Part shown: positions 1-7,995 of the stretch, piece by piece
Layout of the letters: each line of letters begins with the position of its first letter
Numbering within the stretch: the first letter of the stretch is position 1
DNA from: Rhizobium sp. CC-YZS058
Lineage (GTDB): Bacteria > Pseudomonadota > Alphaproteobacteria > Rhizobiales > Rhizobiaceae
Direction of reading: 5' to 3'
Assembly: GCF_034720595.1 (NCBI RefSeq)
Contig: NZ_JAYESJ010000001.1
Coordinates: 2,196,001-2,260,000, forward strand
Length of the DNA stretch: 64,000 nucleotides
The notes under the pieces: generated by a model
Told to the model about the DNA's origin: nothing
Seen by the model: the letters and a program-made list of their open reading frames with translations, nothing else
Databases searched by the model: none
Program-made: the position numbers and the translations under genes

Positions 1-190
1 CCTTCTTGTCGGACTTCGACTGGTCCTTGGCCGCCTTGTCGGACTTCTGCGACCCGGTTTCGGACTTCGTCTCGCTGCGCGCCTCGCCGCGCTTGGCGAG
101 AGCCTGGCCGAGCGAAGGCAGGGCGACGCCCGACAGGATCAGGCCTGCCGTCAGCACAGCCGTCAGAAATGCACGCTTTACACGGATCAT
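1..190 (-). CDS. Exported protein of unknown function, N-terminal part only
   Basis: Reading down from an ATG at 190, about 63 codons stay open to the window edge. A GAGGAG ribosome site lies six bases before the ATG. The product begins MIRVKRAFLTAV and continues as a hydrophobic stretch ending near a GQALA signal-peptidase-like site around residue 32, so it should be exported. After this comes a stretch rich in Lys, Ser, Glu and Asp with repeats of the type KSDK. The functional domain lies beyond the window, so no family can be named. It is divergent from the NAD kinase gene. Rhizobial genomes often carry a periplasmic cell-wall enzyme at such a position, but that is a guess. Confidence 0.7.
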   Translation of the reverse strand, partial: MIRVKRAFLTAVLTAGLILSGVALPSLGQALAKRGEARSETKSETGSQKSDKAAKDQSKSDKK

Positions 191-505
191 GAATGTCTCC
201 TCATCTGTAAGTTTCTTGTTGCCGAGCACCATCGCCGAAGGGCCCCTAAAAGCGAGTTCCCTGCGATGTTAAGATTTGAGCGATAGGTGAATTTCCGCGG
301 CGGTGGGCGCAGAGGACACCAGCGTCGCTGCGAGGCACCGAGCCGGAAGGCGAAGGCAATCGGGTCGATCCGCGCCGTGTCATCCGGCAGGCTTTCCCGC
401 CGTTTCCTCTGCGACCCCGCCACTCGAACATTTTCCCCTTGATCCTGCAGCGTTTTCGGAAAAGATGCGGCGAGTGCTGCGGATCAGGAAAGACGTCAGT
501 CGGCC
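191..505. other. Divergent intergenic region upstream of nadK
   Basis: About 315 bases separate the start of the exported protein (minus strand) from nadK (plus strand). The region must hold two divergent promoters. I could not find a convincing -35/-10 pair on either strand. Short open frames here overlap on opposite strands, lack good ribosome sites and are not supported as genes. Confidence 0.5.
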
Positions 506-1279
506 ATGGGAAGACCCTTCGACACCATCGCCTTTGCCGCCTCGCCGACCGAAGAGGCGCAGCAGGCGGCCGAGGAGTTGCGGGCCATCTACGGCTCGGT
601 GGAACAGGAAGAGGCCGATATCATCGTTGCGCTCGGCGGTGATGGCTTCATGCTCCAGACGCTTCATCAGACCATGAACAGCGGCAAGCGCGTCTATGGA
701 ATGAACCGCGGCTCGGTCGGCTTTCTCATGAATCGCTACAGCACGGTGGGCCTGCGCGAGCGGGTATCGAAAGCGGTGGAAAACGCGTTCCGTCCGCTCG
801 AAATGGCGACGACCGATGCGGACGGCCGGCAGTTCAGCGCGCTTGCCATCAACGAGGTCTATCTCTTCCGCCAGTCCTACCAGGCCGCCAAGCTGCAGAT
901 CAGCGTCGACGGGCGTATCCGGCTGGAAGAGCTGATCTGCGATGGCGTTCTGCTTGCGACCCCGGCCGGATCGACGGCCTACAATCTCTCCGCCCATGGG
1001 CCGATCCTGCCGCTCGAGGCACCGCTGCTGGCGTTGACGCCGGTCAGCCCCTTTCGTCCGCGCCGCTGGCGTGGCGCGCTGCTGCCCAACCGGGTCACGG
1101 TGGAGATCGATATTCTCGAGGCGGAAAAGCGGCCGGTCAATGCCGTGGCGGACCATGTCGAAGTGAAGTCGGTCGTCAAAGTCAGAATTGCCGAATCGGA
1201 GGAAATGACCGCGCGCATCCTCTCCGATCCGGATTATTCCTGGGCGGACCGGATCCTGGCCGAACAGTTTTCCAATTGA
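506..1279 (+). CDS. nadK: NAD kinase
   Basis: This cytoplasmic enzyme phosphorylates NAD to NADP using ATP or polyphosphate. The 257-residue product has the GGDG nucleotide-binding motif at residues 44-47, the NE pair of the NAD site at 116-117 (AINEVYLF), and the glycine-rich signature DGVLLATPAGSTAYNLSAHG from about 146. The length matches the short alphaproteobacterial form, which lacks the N-terminal extension of the E. coli enzyme. The ATG at 506 is preceded by an AGGAAAG-type ribosome site about 14 bases upstream, which is a little far. The gene appears to be transcribed alone or with the exported protein that follows. Confidence 0.96.
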   Translation: MGRPFDTIAFAASPTEEAQQAAEELRAIYGSVEQEEADIIVALGGDGFMLQTLHQTMNSGKRVYGMNRGSVGFLMNRYSTVGLRERVSKAVENAFRPLEMATTDADGRQFSALAINEVYLFRQSYQAAKLQISVDGRIRLEELICDGVLLATPAGSTAYNLSAHGPILPLEAPLLALTPVSPFRPRRWRGALLPNRVTVEIDILEAEKRPVNAVADHVEVKSVVKVRIAESEEMTARILSDPDYSWADRILAEQFSN

Positions 1280-1406
1280 GGCTTCGCTCGTTTCGGCACA
1301 GCCCTGCTCGTCATGCCAGCGACTTGCCGTTCCGCAGCCAAGCGGTCACAATGGCAACGCCTCGACGAGGCGGAAAGCGGTTCCCCTTCGCGGGCAAGGC
1401 TTATGC

Positions 1407-1946
1407 ATGCTGAAACGGTTTCTCTCATTCGATCGAACGGACTCTCCCATGGCCCGCTGGACCACCCTCGCCGTTTCCGCCCTCCTGCTCCTCTCCGCCC
1501 CGCCGCTGCATGCGCAGCAGAGCGTGCTGCCGGAAAACGTGCTGCCGGAGAACGTGACCTTCGTGACCAGCACCGGCTTCTGGGAAGAAAGCGCCGACGC
1601 GGCAGCCCAATCCGGCGATGCCAAACCTGCGTCCGCAGGGCGGCGTGGCTATTACAAGCTGATCGCGTTGCGCCAGCCGGAAGGCAATGCCCATATCGTG
1701 CTGCAGCAGATCGCGCTCGAAGCCGAAGGCCCCAAGGTGGTGACCTCGGCGGAGCTGGAGGAATTCAGTCGAATGAAAGCCTTCGTCACCGATATCCGGC
1801 CGGAGAGCTCGGATGGCGTCACATCGCAGCCGGGGCTCTTCGCCACCGTCTATCTGCGCACGGACCCGTCCGAAGCCGAGCCGCAGGGATGGACGGTGCT
1901 GATCGACGACATCGGCGATATCCGCATCGAGCGGGCCAGCAACTGA
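1407..1946 (+). CDS. Exported protein of unknown function
   Basis: The 179-residue product has a signal peptide. A second in-frame Met at residue 15 (base 1449) starts a cleaner signal (MARWTTLAVSALLLL, cleavage near LHAQ), so the true start may be 1449. The mature part has a short imperfect duplication (VLPENVLPENV) and then a roughly 130-residue domain with no motif I recognise. It has no cysteines or membrane segments after the signal, so it should be soluble in the periplasm. It sits 127 bases after nadK on the same strand and is convergent with prfB. Rhizobial relatives are likely, but no function can be given. Confidence 0.75.
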   Translation: MLKRFLSFDRTDSPMARWTTLAVSALLLLSAPPLHAQQSVLPENVLPENVTFVTSTGFWEESADAAAQSGDAKPASAGRRGYYKLIALRQPEGNAHIVLQQIALEAEGPKVVTSAELEEFSRMKAFVTDIRPESSDGVTSQPGLFATVYLRTDPSEAEPQGWTVLIDDIGDIRIERASN

Positions 1947-1998
1947 CCTTTCGCCGGCGGGTGGCCTGCCGGCCCCATGAGGGGCCGGCGACACGAGG

Positions 1999-3130
1999 TC
2001 AGGCGATATCGTCCACCACGGCATCGGCGCCGCCGGCGACGCGATGCGCCAGCGCCGCTTCCATGAACGGGTTCAGTGCCCCATCCAGCACATCGGAGGG
2101 CGCCGTGCTTTCCACGCCGGTCCGCAGGTCCTTCACCAGCTGGTAGGGCTGGAGGACGTAGGAGCGAATCTGGTGGCCCCAGCCGATCTCGGTCTTGGAT
2201 GCGGCTTCGGCATTGGCCGCCTCTTCCCGCTTCTTCAGCTCCGCTTCGTAGAGCCGCGCGCGCAGCATGTCCCAGGCCTTGGCCCGGTTCTTGTGCTGGG
2301 AGCGTTCCTGCTGGCACTGCACGACGATACCGGACGGGATATGCGTGATCCGCACGGCCGAGTCGGTGGTGTTGACGTGCTGACCGCCAGCGCCCGAGGA
2401 GCGATAGGTATCGATCCGGCAGTCGCTTTCGTTGATGTCGATCTGGATCGAATCGTCGACGACCGGATAGACCCAGATGGACGAGAACGAGGTGTGGCGC
2501 CGCGCATTGCTGTCATAGGGCGAAATCCGCACCAGGCGGTGAACGCCCGATTCGGTCTTCAGCCAGCCATAGGCGTTCTGGCCCTTGACGAGCAGCGTTG
2601 CGGACTTGATGCCCGCTTCTTCCCCGTCATGGATTTCCATCAGCTCGACCTTGAAGCCCTGGCGTTCGGCCCAGCGCGTGTACATGCGCAGAAGCATGTT
2701 CGCCCAGTCCTGGCTTTCCGTGCCGCCGGCGCCGGAATGCACTTCCAGATAGGTGTCGTTGCTGTCGGCCTCGCCGGACAGCATGGCTTCCACCTGGCGC
2801 CGTGCTGCTTCCGCGCTCAGGGTCTTGAGCGCCGCTTCAGCATCCTTGACGATATCCGTATCGCCCTCTTCCTCGCCGAGCTCGATGAGCTCGATGCTGT
2901 CGCGCATCTGGGTTTCCAGCGCGCGCACGCCGCTGATGGCGTCGTCGAGGTTCTGGCGCTCGCGCATCAGCTTCTGCGCTTCGCCGGCATCGTTCCAAAG
3001 CGTCGGGTCTTCCGCCTTGTTGTTCAACCAGTCCAGTCGTCTTACCGCCTGATCCCAGTCAAAGATGCCTCCTCAGCAGGCTTATGGCCTGCTTGATGTC
3101 GTCGACAATATTCTCGATTTCGGTGCGCAT
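1999..3130 (-). CDS. prfB: Peptide chain release factor 2, with programmed +1 frameshift
   Basis: RF2 reads UGA and UAA stop codons and triggers peptide release on the ribosome. Translation starts at the ATG at 3130, runs 23 codons ([21 protein letters not shown]...) and meets an in-frame TGA at 3061-3059. After a +1 slip on CTT it continues [11 protein letters not shown]... to the stop at 1999, giving 376 residues. The GGQ catalytic tripeptide falls at about 248-250. The codon-reading tripeptide at about 203-205 is SPY, where E. coli RF2 has SPF. A frame that begins at 3027 is only the downstream part and is not the real start. It lies downstream of mrcA on the same strand. Confidence 0.96.
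3058..3073 (-). promoter_or_regulatory. RF2 autoregulatory frameshift site
   Basis: On the minus strand the sequence reads AGG AGG CAT CTT TGA C. The AGGAGG is a Shine-Dalgarno-like element placed three bases before the slippery CTT codon, which is followed by the TGA stop and a C. This is the same layout as the classical E. coli site (AGG GGG TAT CTT TGA C). When RF2 is scarce the ribosome pauses at TGA and slips +1 to make full-length RF2, so the site acts as negative feedback on prfB. Confidence 0.95.
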
Positions 3131-3179
3131 TGTCCTGCTCTGTCAGAAGTCCGTTCAAGGAGTGGCCGTCCATAGCCAG

Positions 3180-3208
3180 CGCCGCCGCATCTGTCAAAGG
3201 CGGCGGCG
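3180..3208. repeat. GC-rich inverted repeat between mrcA and prfB
   Basis: CGCCGCCGC at 3180-3188 is matched by GCGGCGGCG at 3200-3208 with an 11-base loop. It lies between the mrcA stop and the prfB start, both read on the minus strand. There is no T-run after it on either strand, so it is not a standard terminator. It could be an RNA stability or processing hairpin within an mrcA-prfB transcript. Confidence 0.45.
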
Positions 3209-3230
3209 GGGCATTGGAAGACGGTGCGGG

Positions 3231-5684
3231 TCAGAAGAGCCCGTTGGTGCCGGAGGTGACCGCCTGGTTGGCCTGCGGCGAGGTCCGCAGGATTTCCTCC
3301 GGCGGCACATAGGCATCGGTGCCGCCGATGACCTGATAGTCGTCAGCCGGACCCGTGCCGGGCTTGAAGGCTTCCATGATCATGTCCGGATCCCCCTCGG
3401 CGGAGGCCATGCCGGTCTTGCGGTTGACCGGGATGAGGCTCATGCCCTCCGGCGGCACGAACTGGGTCGGGCGCGTATCCTTCAACGCCGCCTGCATGAA
3501 TTCGTTGAACACCGGTGCGGCCAGCCCGCCGCCGGTGGCGCCGCGGCCGAGCGGAGCCGGATTGTCGAAGCCGAGATAGAGGCCGGCCACGAGGTCGGGC
3601 GTATAGCCGACGAACCAAGCGTCCTTTTCGTCATTGGTCGTGCCGGTCTTGCCGGCGACCGGACGGTCGAGGGTGATCTTGCCGGCCGCGGTGCCGCGCG
3701 TGATCACGCCTTCCATCATCGAGGTGATCTGGTAGGCCGTCATCGGATCCAGCACCTGCTGGCGATTGTCGGTCAGCACCGGCTCGCTCTGGTTCTCCCA
3801 ATCGGCGGCGTTGCAGGTGTCGCAGCCGCGCTCCTCATGCCGGAAGATGGTCTTGCCGTAGCGATCCTGGATGCGGTCGATCATCGACGGCTTGATCTGC
3901 TTGCCGCCATTGGCAATGACCGAATAGGCCGAAACCATGCGCAGCACCGTCGTTTCGCCCGAGCCGAGCGACATGGCGAGCACCGGCAGCATCTTGTCGT
4001 AGATGCCGAAGCGTTCGGCATATTCGGCAACCAGGTTCATGCCCATGTCGTTGGCAAGCCGGACGGTCATCAGGTTGCGCGACTTTTCGATGCCGAGCCG
4101 CAAGGTCGATGGACCCGCCGATCCGCCCCCATAATTCTCCGGCCGCCAGACCTGGCCGTTGGTGACCAGCTCGAAGGGCGCGTCGAGGATAACGGAAGCG
4201 GGCGTATAGCCGTTGTCGAGCGCCGCAGCGTAGACGAAGGGCTTAAAGGAGGAGCCGGGCTGCCGCATGGCCTGGGTGGCGCGGTTGAATTCCGATTGGG
4301 CATAGGAGAAACCGCCGACCATGGCGAGCACGCGGCCGGTCTGCGGGTCCATGGCGACAAGCCCGCCCTGCACCTTCGGCGGCTGGCGCAGGCGATAGGT
4401 CCCGTCCTTGCCGAGCGGCTCGACGAAGACGACATCGCCGGCGCTGAGCACGCCATCCGGCGAGCGGGCGGATCGACGCTGGCTGCTGGAGGAGCGATAG
4501 GCCCATTCCATCGCATTGGCCGGGATCCGCCCGGTCACCCGGTCTTCGCCCACCTTGCCGCCGGCATCCTTGCTCGGCTGCAGTCCGATGTCGACGCCGG
4601 TCTTGTCGGCGGAGAGCACGACGGCAAGCTTCCACTCCGGAACGTCGGAGAGCCCGTCGAGCTTGCCCAGCGCCGGACCCCAGTCGCTGCCGATCTCGAT
4701 CGTCTTCAGGGGGCCATGGAACCCGCGCCGCTCGTCATAGCTGACCAGCGCGTCCTGCAGCGCCTTGCGCGCGGCGATCTGCATCTGCGGATCGAGCGAG
4801 GTGCGCACGGAAAGCCCGCCTTCGAGCAGCGCGTTCTCGCCGTATTTCTGGATGATCTGCCGGCGCACTTCCTCGGAGAAGTAATCCGACGCGAAGAGAT
4901 GCGACCCGCCGCGACGCACGCGGACGCCGAGCGGCTGCTTCTTGGCTTCCTCGCCATCGGCATGCGTCACATAGCCGTTCTCGACCATGCGATCGATGAC
5001 CCAGTTGCGTCGCTCCAAGGCGGCAGCCTCGCGGCGGAACGGATGGTAATTGGCCGGCCCCTTCGGCAGCGCGGCGAGATAGGCGGTTTCGGCAATGGTC
5101 AGTTCGGTGACCGACTTGTCGAAATAGGTCAGCGCGGCGCCGGCAATGCCATAGGCATTGAGGCCGAAGAAGATCTCGTTGAGATAGAGTTCGAGGATTC
5201 GATCCTTCGAATAGGCCTGCTCGATCCGGAAGGAGAGAATGGCCTCCTTGATCTTGCGATCGAAGGTCTGGTCGGCCGTCAGCAGGAAGTTCTTGGCGAC
5301 CTGCTGGGTGATGGTCGACGCGCCGACAGGGCGGCGACCGGACCCGATGTTCTGCGCATTGACGAGGATGGCGCGGCCGAGACCGGTCAGGTCGACGCCC
5401 GGGTGCTGGTAGAAGTTCTTGTCTTCGGCCGAGATGAAGGCGGCCTTCACACGGTCGGGAATGGCCTGGATGGGCAGATAGAGGCGGCGTTCGCGCGCAT
5501 ATTCGGCCATGAGCTCGCCATTGCCGGCATGGACGCGGGTGGTGACCGGCGGGGCATAGGTGCTCAGCACCTCGTAATCCGGCAGATCGCGCGTCACATT
5601 GGCGAGGTAGAGAGCCGCTCCGCCTGCTGCCAGCAGGATCAGGAATGCGCCTGCGCCGAAGAAATAGCCAATCAATCTGATCAT
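3231..5684 (-). CDS. mrcA: Penicillin-binding protein 1A, bifunctional transglycosylase/transpeptidase
   Basis: This class A PBP polymerises lipid II and cross-links peptidoglycan at the outer face of the inner membrane. From the Met of MIRLIGYFFG the product is 817 residues. One membrane anchor spans about residues 5-28. The transglycosylase domain has the catalytic Glu at about residue 87 in SAEDKNFYQHPG. The transpeptidase domain shows SxxK as SSFK (QPGSSFKPF), SxN as SRN and KTG as KTGTTNDEKDAW. An in-frame Met eight codons upstream (5708) is an alternative start; the open frame extends further but has no signal. All catalytic motifs are intact. It is co-directional with amiC (upstream) and prfB (downstream). 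Confidence 0.96.
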   Translation of the reverse strand: MIRLIGYFFGAGAFLILLAAGGAALYLANVTRDLPDYEVLSTYAPPVTTRVHAGNGELMAEYARERRLYLPIQAIPDRVKAAFISAEDKNFYQHPGVDLTGLGRAILVNAQNIGSGRRPVGASTITQQVAKNFLLTADQTFDRKIKEAILSFRIEQAYSKDRILELYLNEIFFGLNAYGIAGAALTYFDKSVTELTIAETAYLAALPKGPANYHPFRREAAALERRNWVIDRMVENGYVTHADGEEAKKQPLGVRVRRGGSHLFASDYFSEEVRRQIIQKYGENALLEGGLSVRTSLDPQMQIAARKALQDALVSYDERRGFHGPLKTIEIGSDWGPALGKLDGLSDVPEWKLAVVLSADKTGVDIGLQPSKDAGGKVGEDRVTGRIPANAMEWAYRSSSSQRRSARSPDGVLSAGDVVFVEPLGKDGTYRLRQPPKVQGGLVAMDPQTGRVLAMVGGFSYAQSEFNRATQAMRQPGSSFKPFVYAAALDNGYTPASVILDAPFELVTNGQVWRPENYGGGSAGPSTLRLGIEKSRNLMTVRLANDMGMNLVAEYAERFGIYDKMLPVLAMSLGSGETTVLRMVSAYSVIANGGKQIKPSMIDRIQDRYGKTIFRHEERGCDTCNAADWENQSEPVLTDNRQQVLDPMTAYQITSMMEGVITRGTAAGKITLDRPVAGKTGTTNDEKDAWFVGYTPDLVAGLYLGFDNPAPLGRGATGGGLAAPVFNEFMQAALKDTRPTQFVPPEGMSLIPVNRKTGMASAEGDPDMIMEAFKPGTGPADDYQVIGGTDAYVPPEEILRTSPQANQAVTSGTNGLF

Positions 5685-6030
5685 TGCTTGGGTACCGGTC
5701 CCTTCCATCCATCTGGTGCCGTCGTCGCCTGTCGAAAAGACAGGGCGGCAGGCTTCATGGCACGCGGCAGCGCATAGCCCCTGCAGCCCGGACAATCCAG
5801 CCCAACCTGCCGTCATGCCCGTCACTTTTCGGCAAGCGTTGTCACAGCCGGTGCAATGCACGGGCAGAGGGAGCACCGAGCCCGGTGCGCGAGTCATTGC
5901 CGTGACTGACACTCTAGCCGGTAAGCGATCGGAATGTGAGGAAAATAGGGCTTTCGCCGGAATTGGCGCGGGAAAGCGCGGGGCGCGGTCCCCGTCTGTT
6001 GCCCGCTCGCCACGCCGTGGCGGCCGGCTG
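5685..6030. other. Intergenic region between amiC and mrcA
   Basis: About 346 bases lie between the amiC stop and the mrcA start, both minus strand. The distance suggests that mrcA has its own promoter here. I found no clear -35/-10 pair, no terminator with a T-run, and no supported open frame. Confidence 0.5.
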
Positions 6031-7305
6031 TCAGCCGCCGTTCTTTGCGCCACCGAGCCGATAGCGACGCACGGCCTCGGCCAGATGATCGGCAACCTTG
6101 CGCCGCCATGCGGGATCGACGAGCAGTTTTTCGTCGTCCTTGTTCGACATGAAGCCGATCTCGAGCAGGATCGACGGGACATCGGGGGCCTGCAGCACGC
6201 GAAAGCCCGCAAAGCGGTGCGGATTGTTGATCAGGTTGATCTGCCCCTCGAAGGAGGACACCACCGATCGCGCGAGGTTGATCGAAAAAGCCTGAGTCTC
6301 GCGCCGGGTGAGATCGATCAGGATATCGGCCACCTCGGCGGGTTCGTCGCTGAGCGCGACGCCGGCGATCTGGTCGGAGAGGTTCTCCCGTTCCGCAAGG
6401 CTAGCCGCCAAGTGGTCGGATGCCTTGTCGGAGATCGTGTAGACGGTGGCGCCGCGGATATCGTGCTGCTTCAACGTATCGGCATGCAGGGAGATAAAGA
6501 GGTTCGCCCCCTTCTGCCGGGCGATCTGCACGCGCTCGTTCAGCGAAAGAAACTCGTCCGCGTCGCGGGTCAGCACGGCCTTCACCCCCTGCTCCCGGTT
6601 CAGCCGTTCGGCGAGTTCGCGGGCGAAGGCGAGCGTGATGGTCTTCTCTTCCATCTTGGAATCGACGCCGATGGCTCCGGTATCGATCCCGCCATGTCCG
6701 GCATCGACCGCGATGACGAACTGCCCGGGATCGGTCTTGGCCGGCTGCGCGACCTTGGGCACGGCGATGCTTCCGGTCCATTTCTGCTCGTCGAGGAGAC
6801 CCCGGAAGCGCGCGCGATCCACCCGCTCGGCATCCAGCACCAGCCGGAAGCTCTTGCCGCCGTCATCGCTCTTGACGTCCGCGGCGGTCACCGCGACGGG
6901 CTTGATGGCTGTGAACACGATGCGGGCGCTGCGGGCGCCCATGGCGCCATAGCGGATCTCGCGGAACAGGCCCCGGGCCTGCATGTCCTCCGCCTTCACG
7001 CCGAAAGCGGTCTCGGGCAGGTCGACGATGACCCGGACGGGGTTGTCGACATAGCGGACCAGAAACTCCGGCTTACGGTCGAAATCGAGCACGACACGCG
7101 TTCGCGCGTCATCGCCGGCAATGCGCGCGCCATAGGCCAGAAGCGGCTTGGAAGCGGTGTCTCCCGGACCTGCGTCGGCGGCTGCGCCGTCCTGCGCAAA
7201 GGCGGGGAAAGCGAAGGCGAGAGCGAGCGACAGGACCAGGCGTTGCAGGATCGGCAAAGCGAAAAGGCTCCCTCGTGGCGCGCAAGGCACGCATCGTTCG
7301 AACAC
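6031..7305 (-). CDS. amiC: N-acetylmuramoyl-L-alanine amidase (AMIN + Amidase_3)
   Basis: This periplasmic zinc amidase cuts the bond between MurNAc and the stem peptide, usually for septum splitting. The 424-residue product has a signal sequence (about residues 15-37, ending FPAFAQ), an AMIN-type beta domain (about 55-160) and the Amidase_3 catalytic domain (about 196-415). Zinc ligands are visible: His204 in DAGHGG, Glu219 or Glu220 in MEEKT, His274 in SLHAD, with the catalytic Glu382 in LEIGF. The start used is a GTG; an internal start closer to the signal core is possible. It lies divergent from rne and upstream of mrcA, so the two cell-wall genes may share control. Confidence 0.93.
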   Translation of the reverse strand: MFERCVPCAPRGSLFALPILQRLVLSLALAFAFPAFAQDGAAADAGPGDTASKPLLAYGARIAGDDARTRVVLDFDRKPEFLVRYVDNPVRVIVDLPETAFGVKAEDMQARGLFREIRYGAMGARSARIVFTAIKPVAVTAADVKSDDGGKSFRLVLDAERVDRARFRGLLDEQKWTGSIAVPKVAQPAKTDPGQFVIAVDAGHGGIDTGAIGVDSKMEEKTITLAFARELAERLNREQGVKAVLTRDADEFLSLNERVQIARQKGANLFISLHADTLKQHDIRGATVYTISDKASDHLAASLAERENLSDQIAGVALSDEPAEVADILIDLTRRETQAFSINLARSVVSSFEGQINLINNPHRFAGFRVLQAPDVPSILLEIGFMSNKDDEKLLVDPAWRRKVADHLAEAVRRYRLGGAKNGG

Positions 7306-7995
7306 GGCTCGCCCGTCTCCGGCGTTCGCAACGACCTTACGTCGAGACTTACCCGGGCGCGTCTGCGGGCGAGGCAGATCCCATCCATGAAGGAGGATGG
7401 TTAACCAAAGCTTGCCGAGCTTGACGGGGACGAAGCGAGGCGGGCGACGCCATCAAGCAAATGGACCTGAATTATGGCAATCCCGGCTTTTCCCTTGCCA
7501 TTGTGACATGGAAACCATAAAAGCGTCATAGGTTAAAAGTGTTGACGGGATAGAATCGACGACCGGCCGCCAGGGTCTCTCGATCCAGGCGCCAGAGCAT
7601 GATCCGGACTGGGCACAGTGCCCGCATTTGGCTCCCTGCTCGCTTGAAGAGCGTTTCATCCGCCGTCGCCCCACTTTGCACCGCATTTCGAATCGAGAAC
7701 AACCGGCGGTGGCCGGACGGTGCTGTGAGCACCAAGCCCGATGATCGGGCATCTTCAACGGGCCCGAACGGGTCTTGGACATTGGCATTCTTGTTTGGTC
7801 TTCGATGGTGTCGCAGCAGGATCGGTCGGTAGCGGAAAGACCCGGTAGCACGTCGCTTCCGGTTGCCGCCCGGCTGCCCGCGCATCAGCACGGACCGGCA
7901 GGACATCATCTATCCGGCGATCGCCGCGAATTCGGCGGGACGCTTCCTTCGGGATGTGCTCTTCCCTCGCGGCCGCGCCGAGGAGCACCACGTAA
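7306..7995. other. Long divergent non-coding region and rne leader
   Basis: About 690 bases separate the amiC and rne starts. Two minus-strand frames and one plus-strand frame are open here, but none has a good ribosome site, a recognisable product or the codon pattern of the neighbours. If the promoter suggested at 7495-7523 is used, rne has a leader of about 465 bases. A short perfect hairpin GGGCAC-A-GTGCCC lies at 7611-7623. In E. coli the rne leader binds RNase E and controls its own decay; a similar role here is inference. Confidence 0.5.
7495..7523 (+). promoter_or_regulatory. Candidate promoter for rne
   Basis: TTGCCA at 7495-7500 and TAAAAG at 7518-7523 are separated by 17 bases. 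The -35 fits the rhizobial CTTGAC type (a C precedes it), while the -10 is a poor match. The surrounding bases are more AT-rich than the flanks. Confidence 0.3.

Noticed and set aside
3059..3061. In-frame TGA in prfB read as a pseudogene
   Set aside because: The surrounding AGGAGG, CTT and TGA C form the known RF2 frameshift site, so the stop is regulatory and the gene is intact.
3084..5777. Long plus-strand frame opposite prfB and mrcA
   Set aside because: Shadow of mrcA in the complementary frame; its start region overlaps the real prfB start and it has no recognisable domain.
7453..7909. Short minus-strand frames in the rne leader
   Set aside because: No ribosome site, Cys/Arg-rich products with no family, and they lie in a probable leader region.
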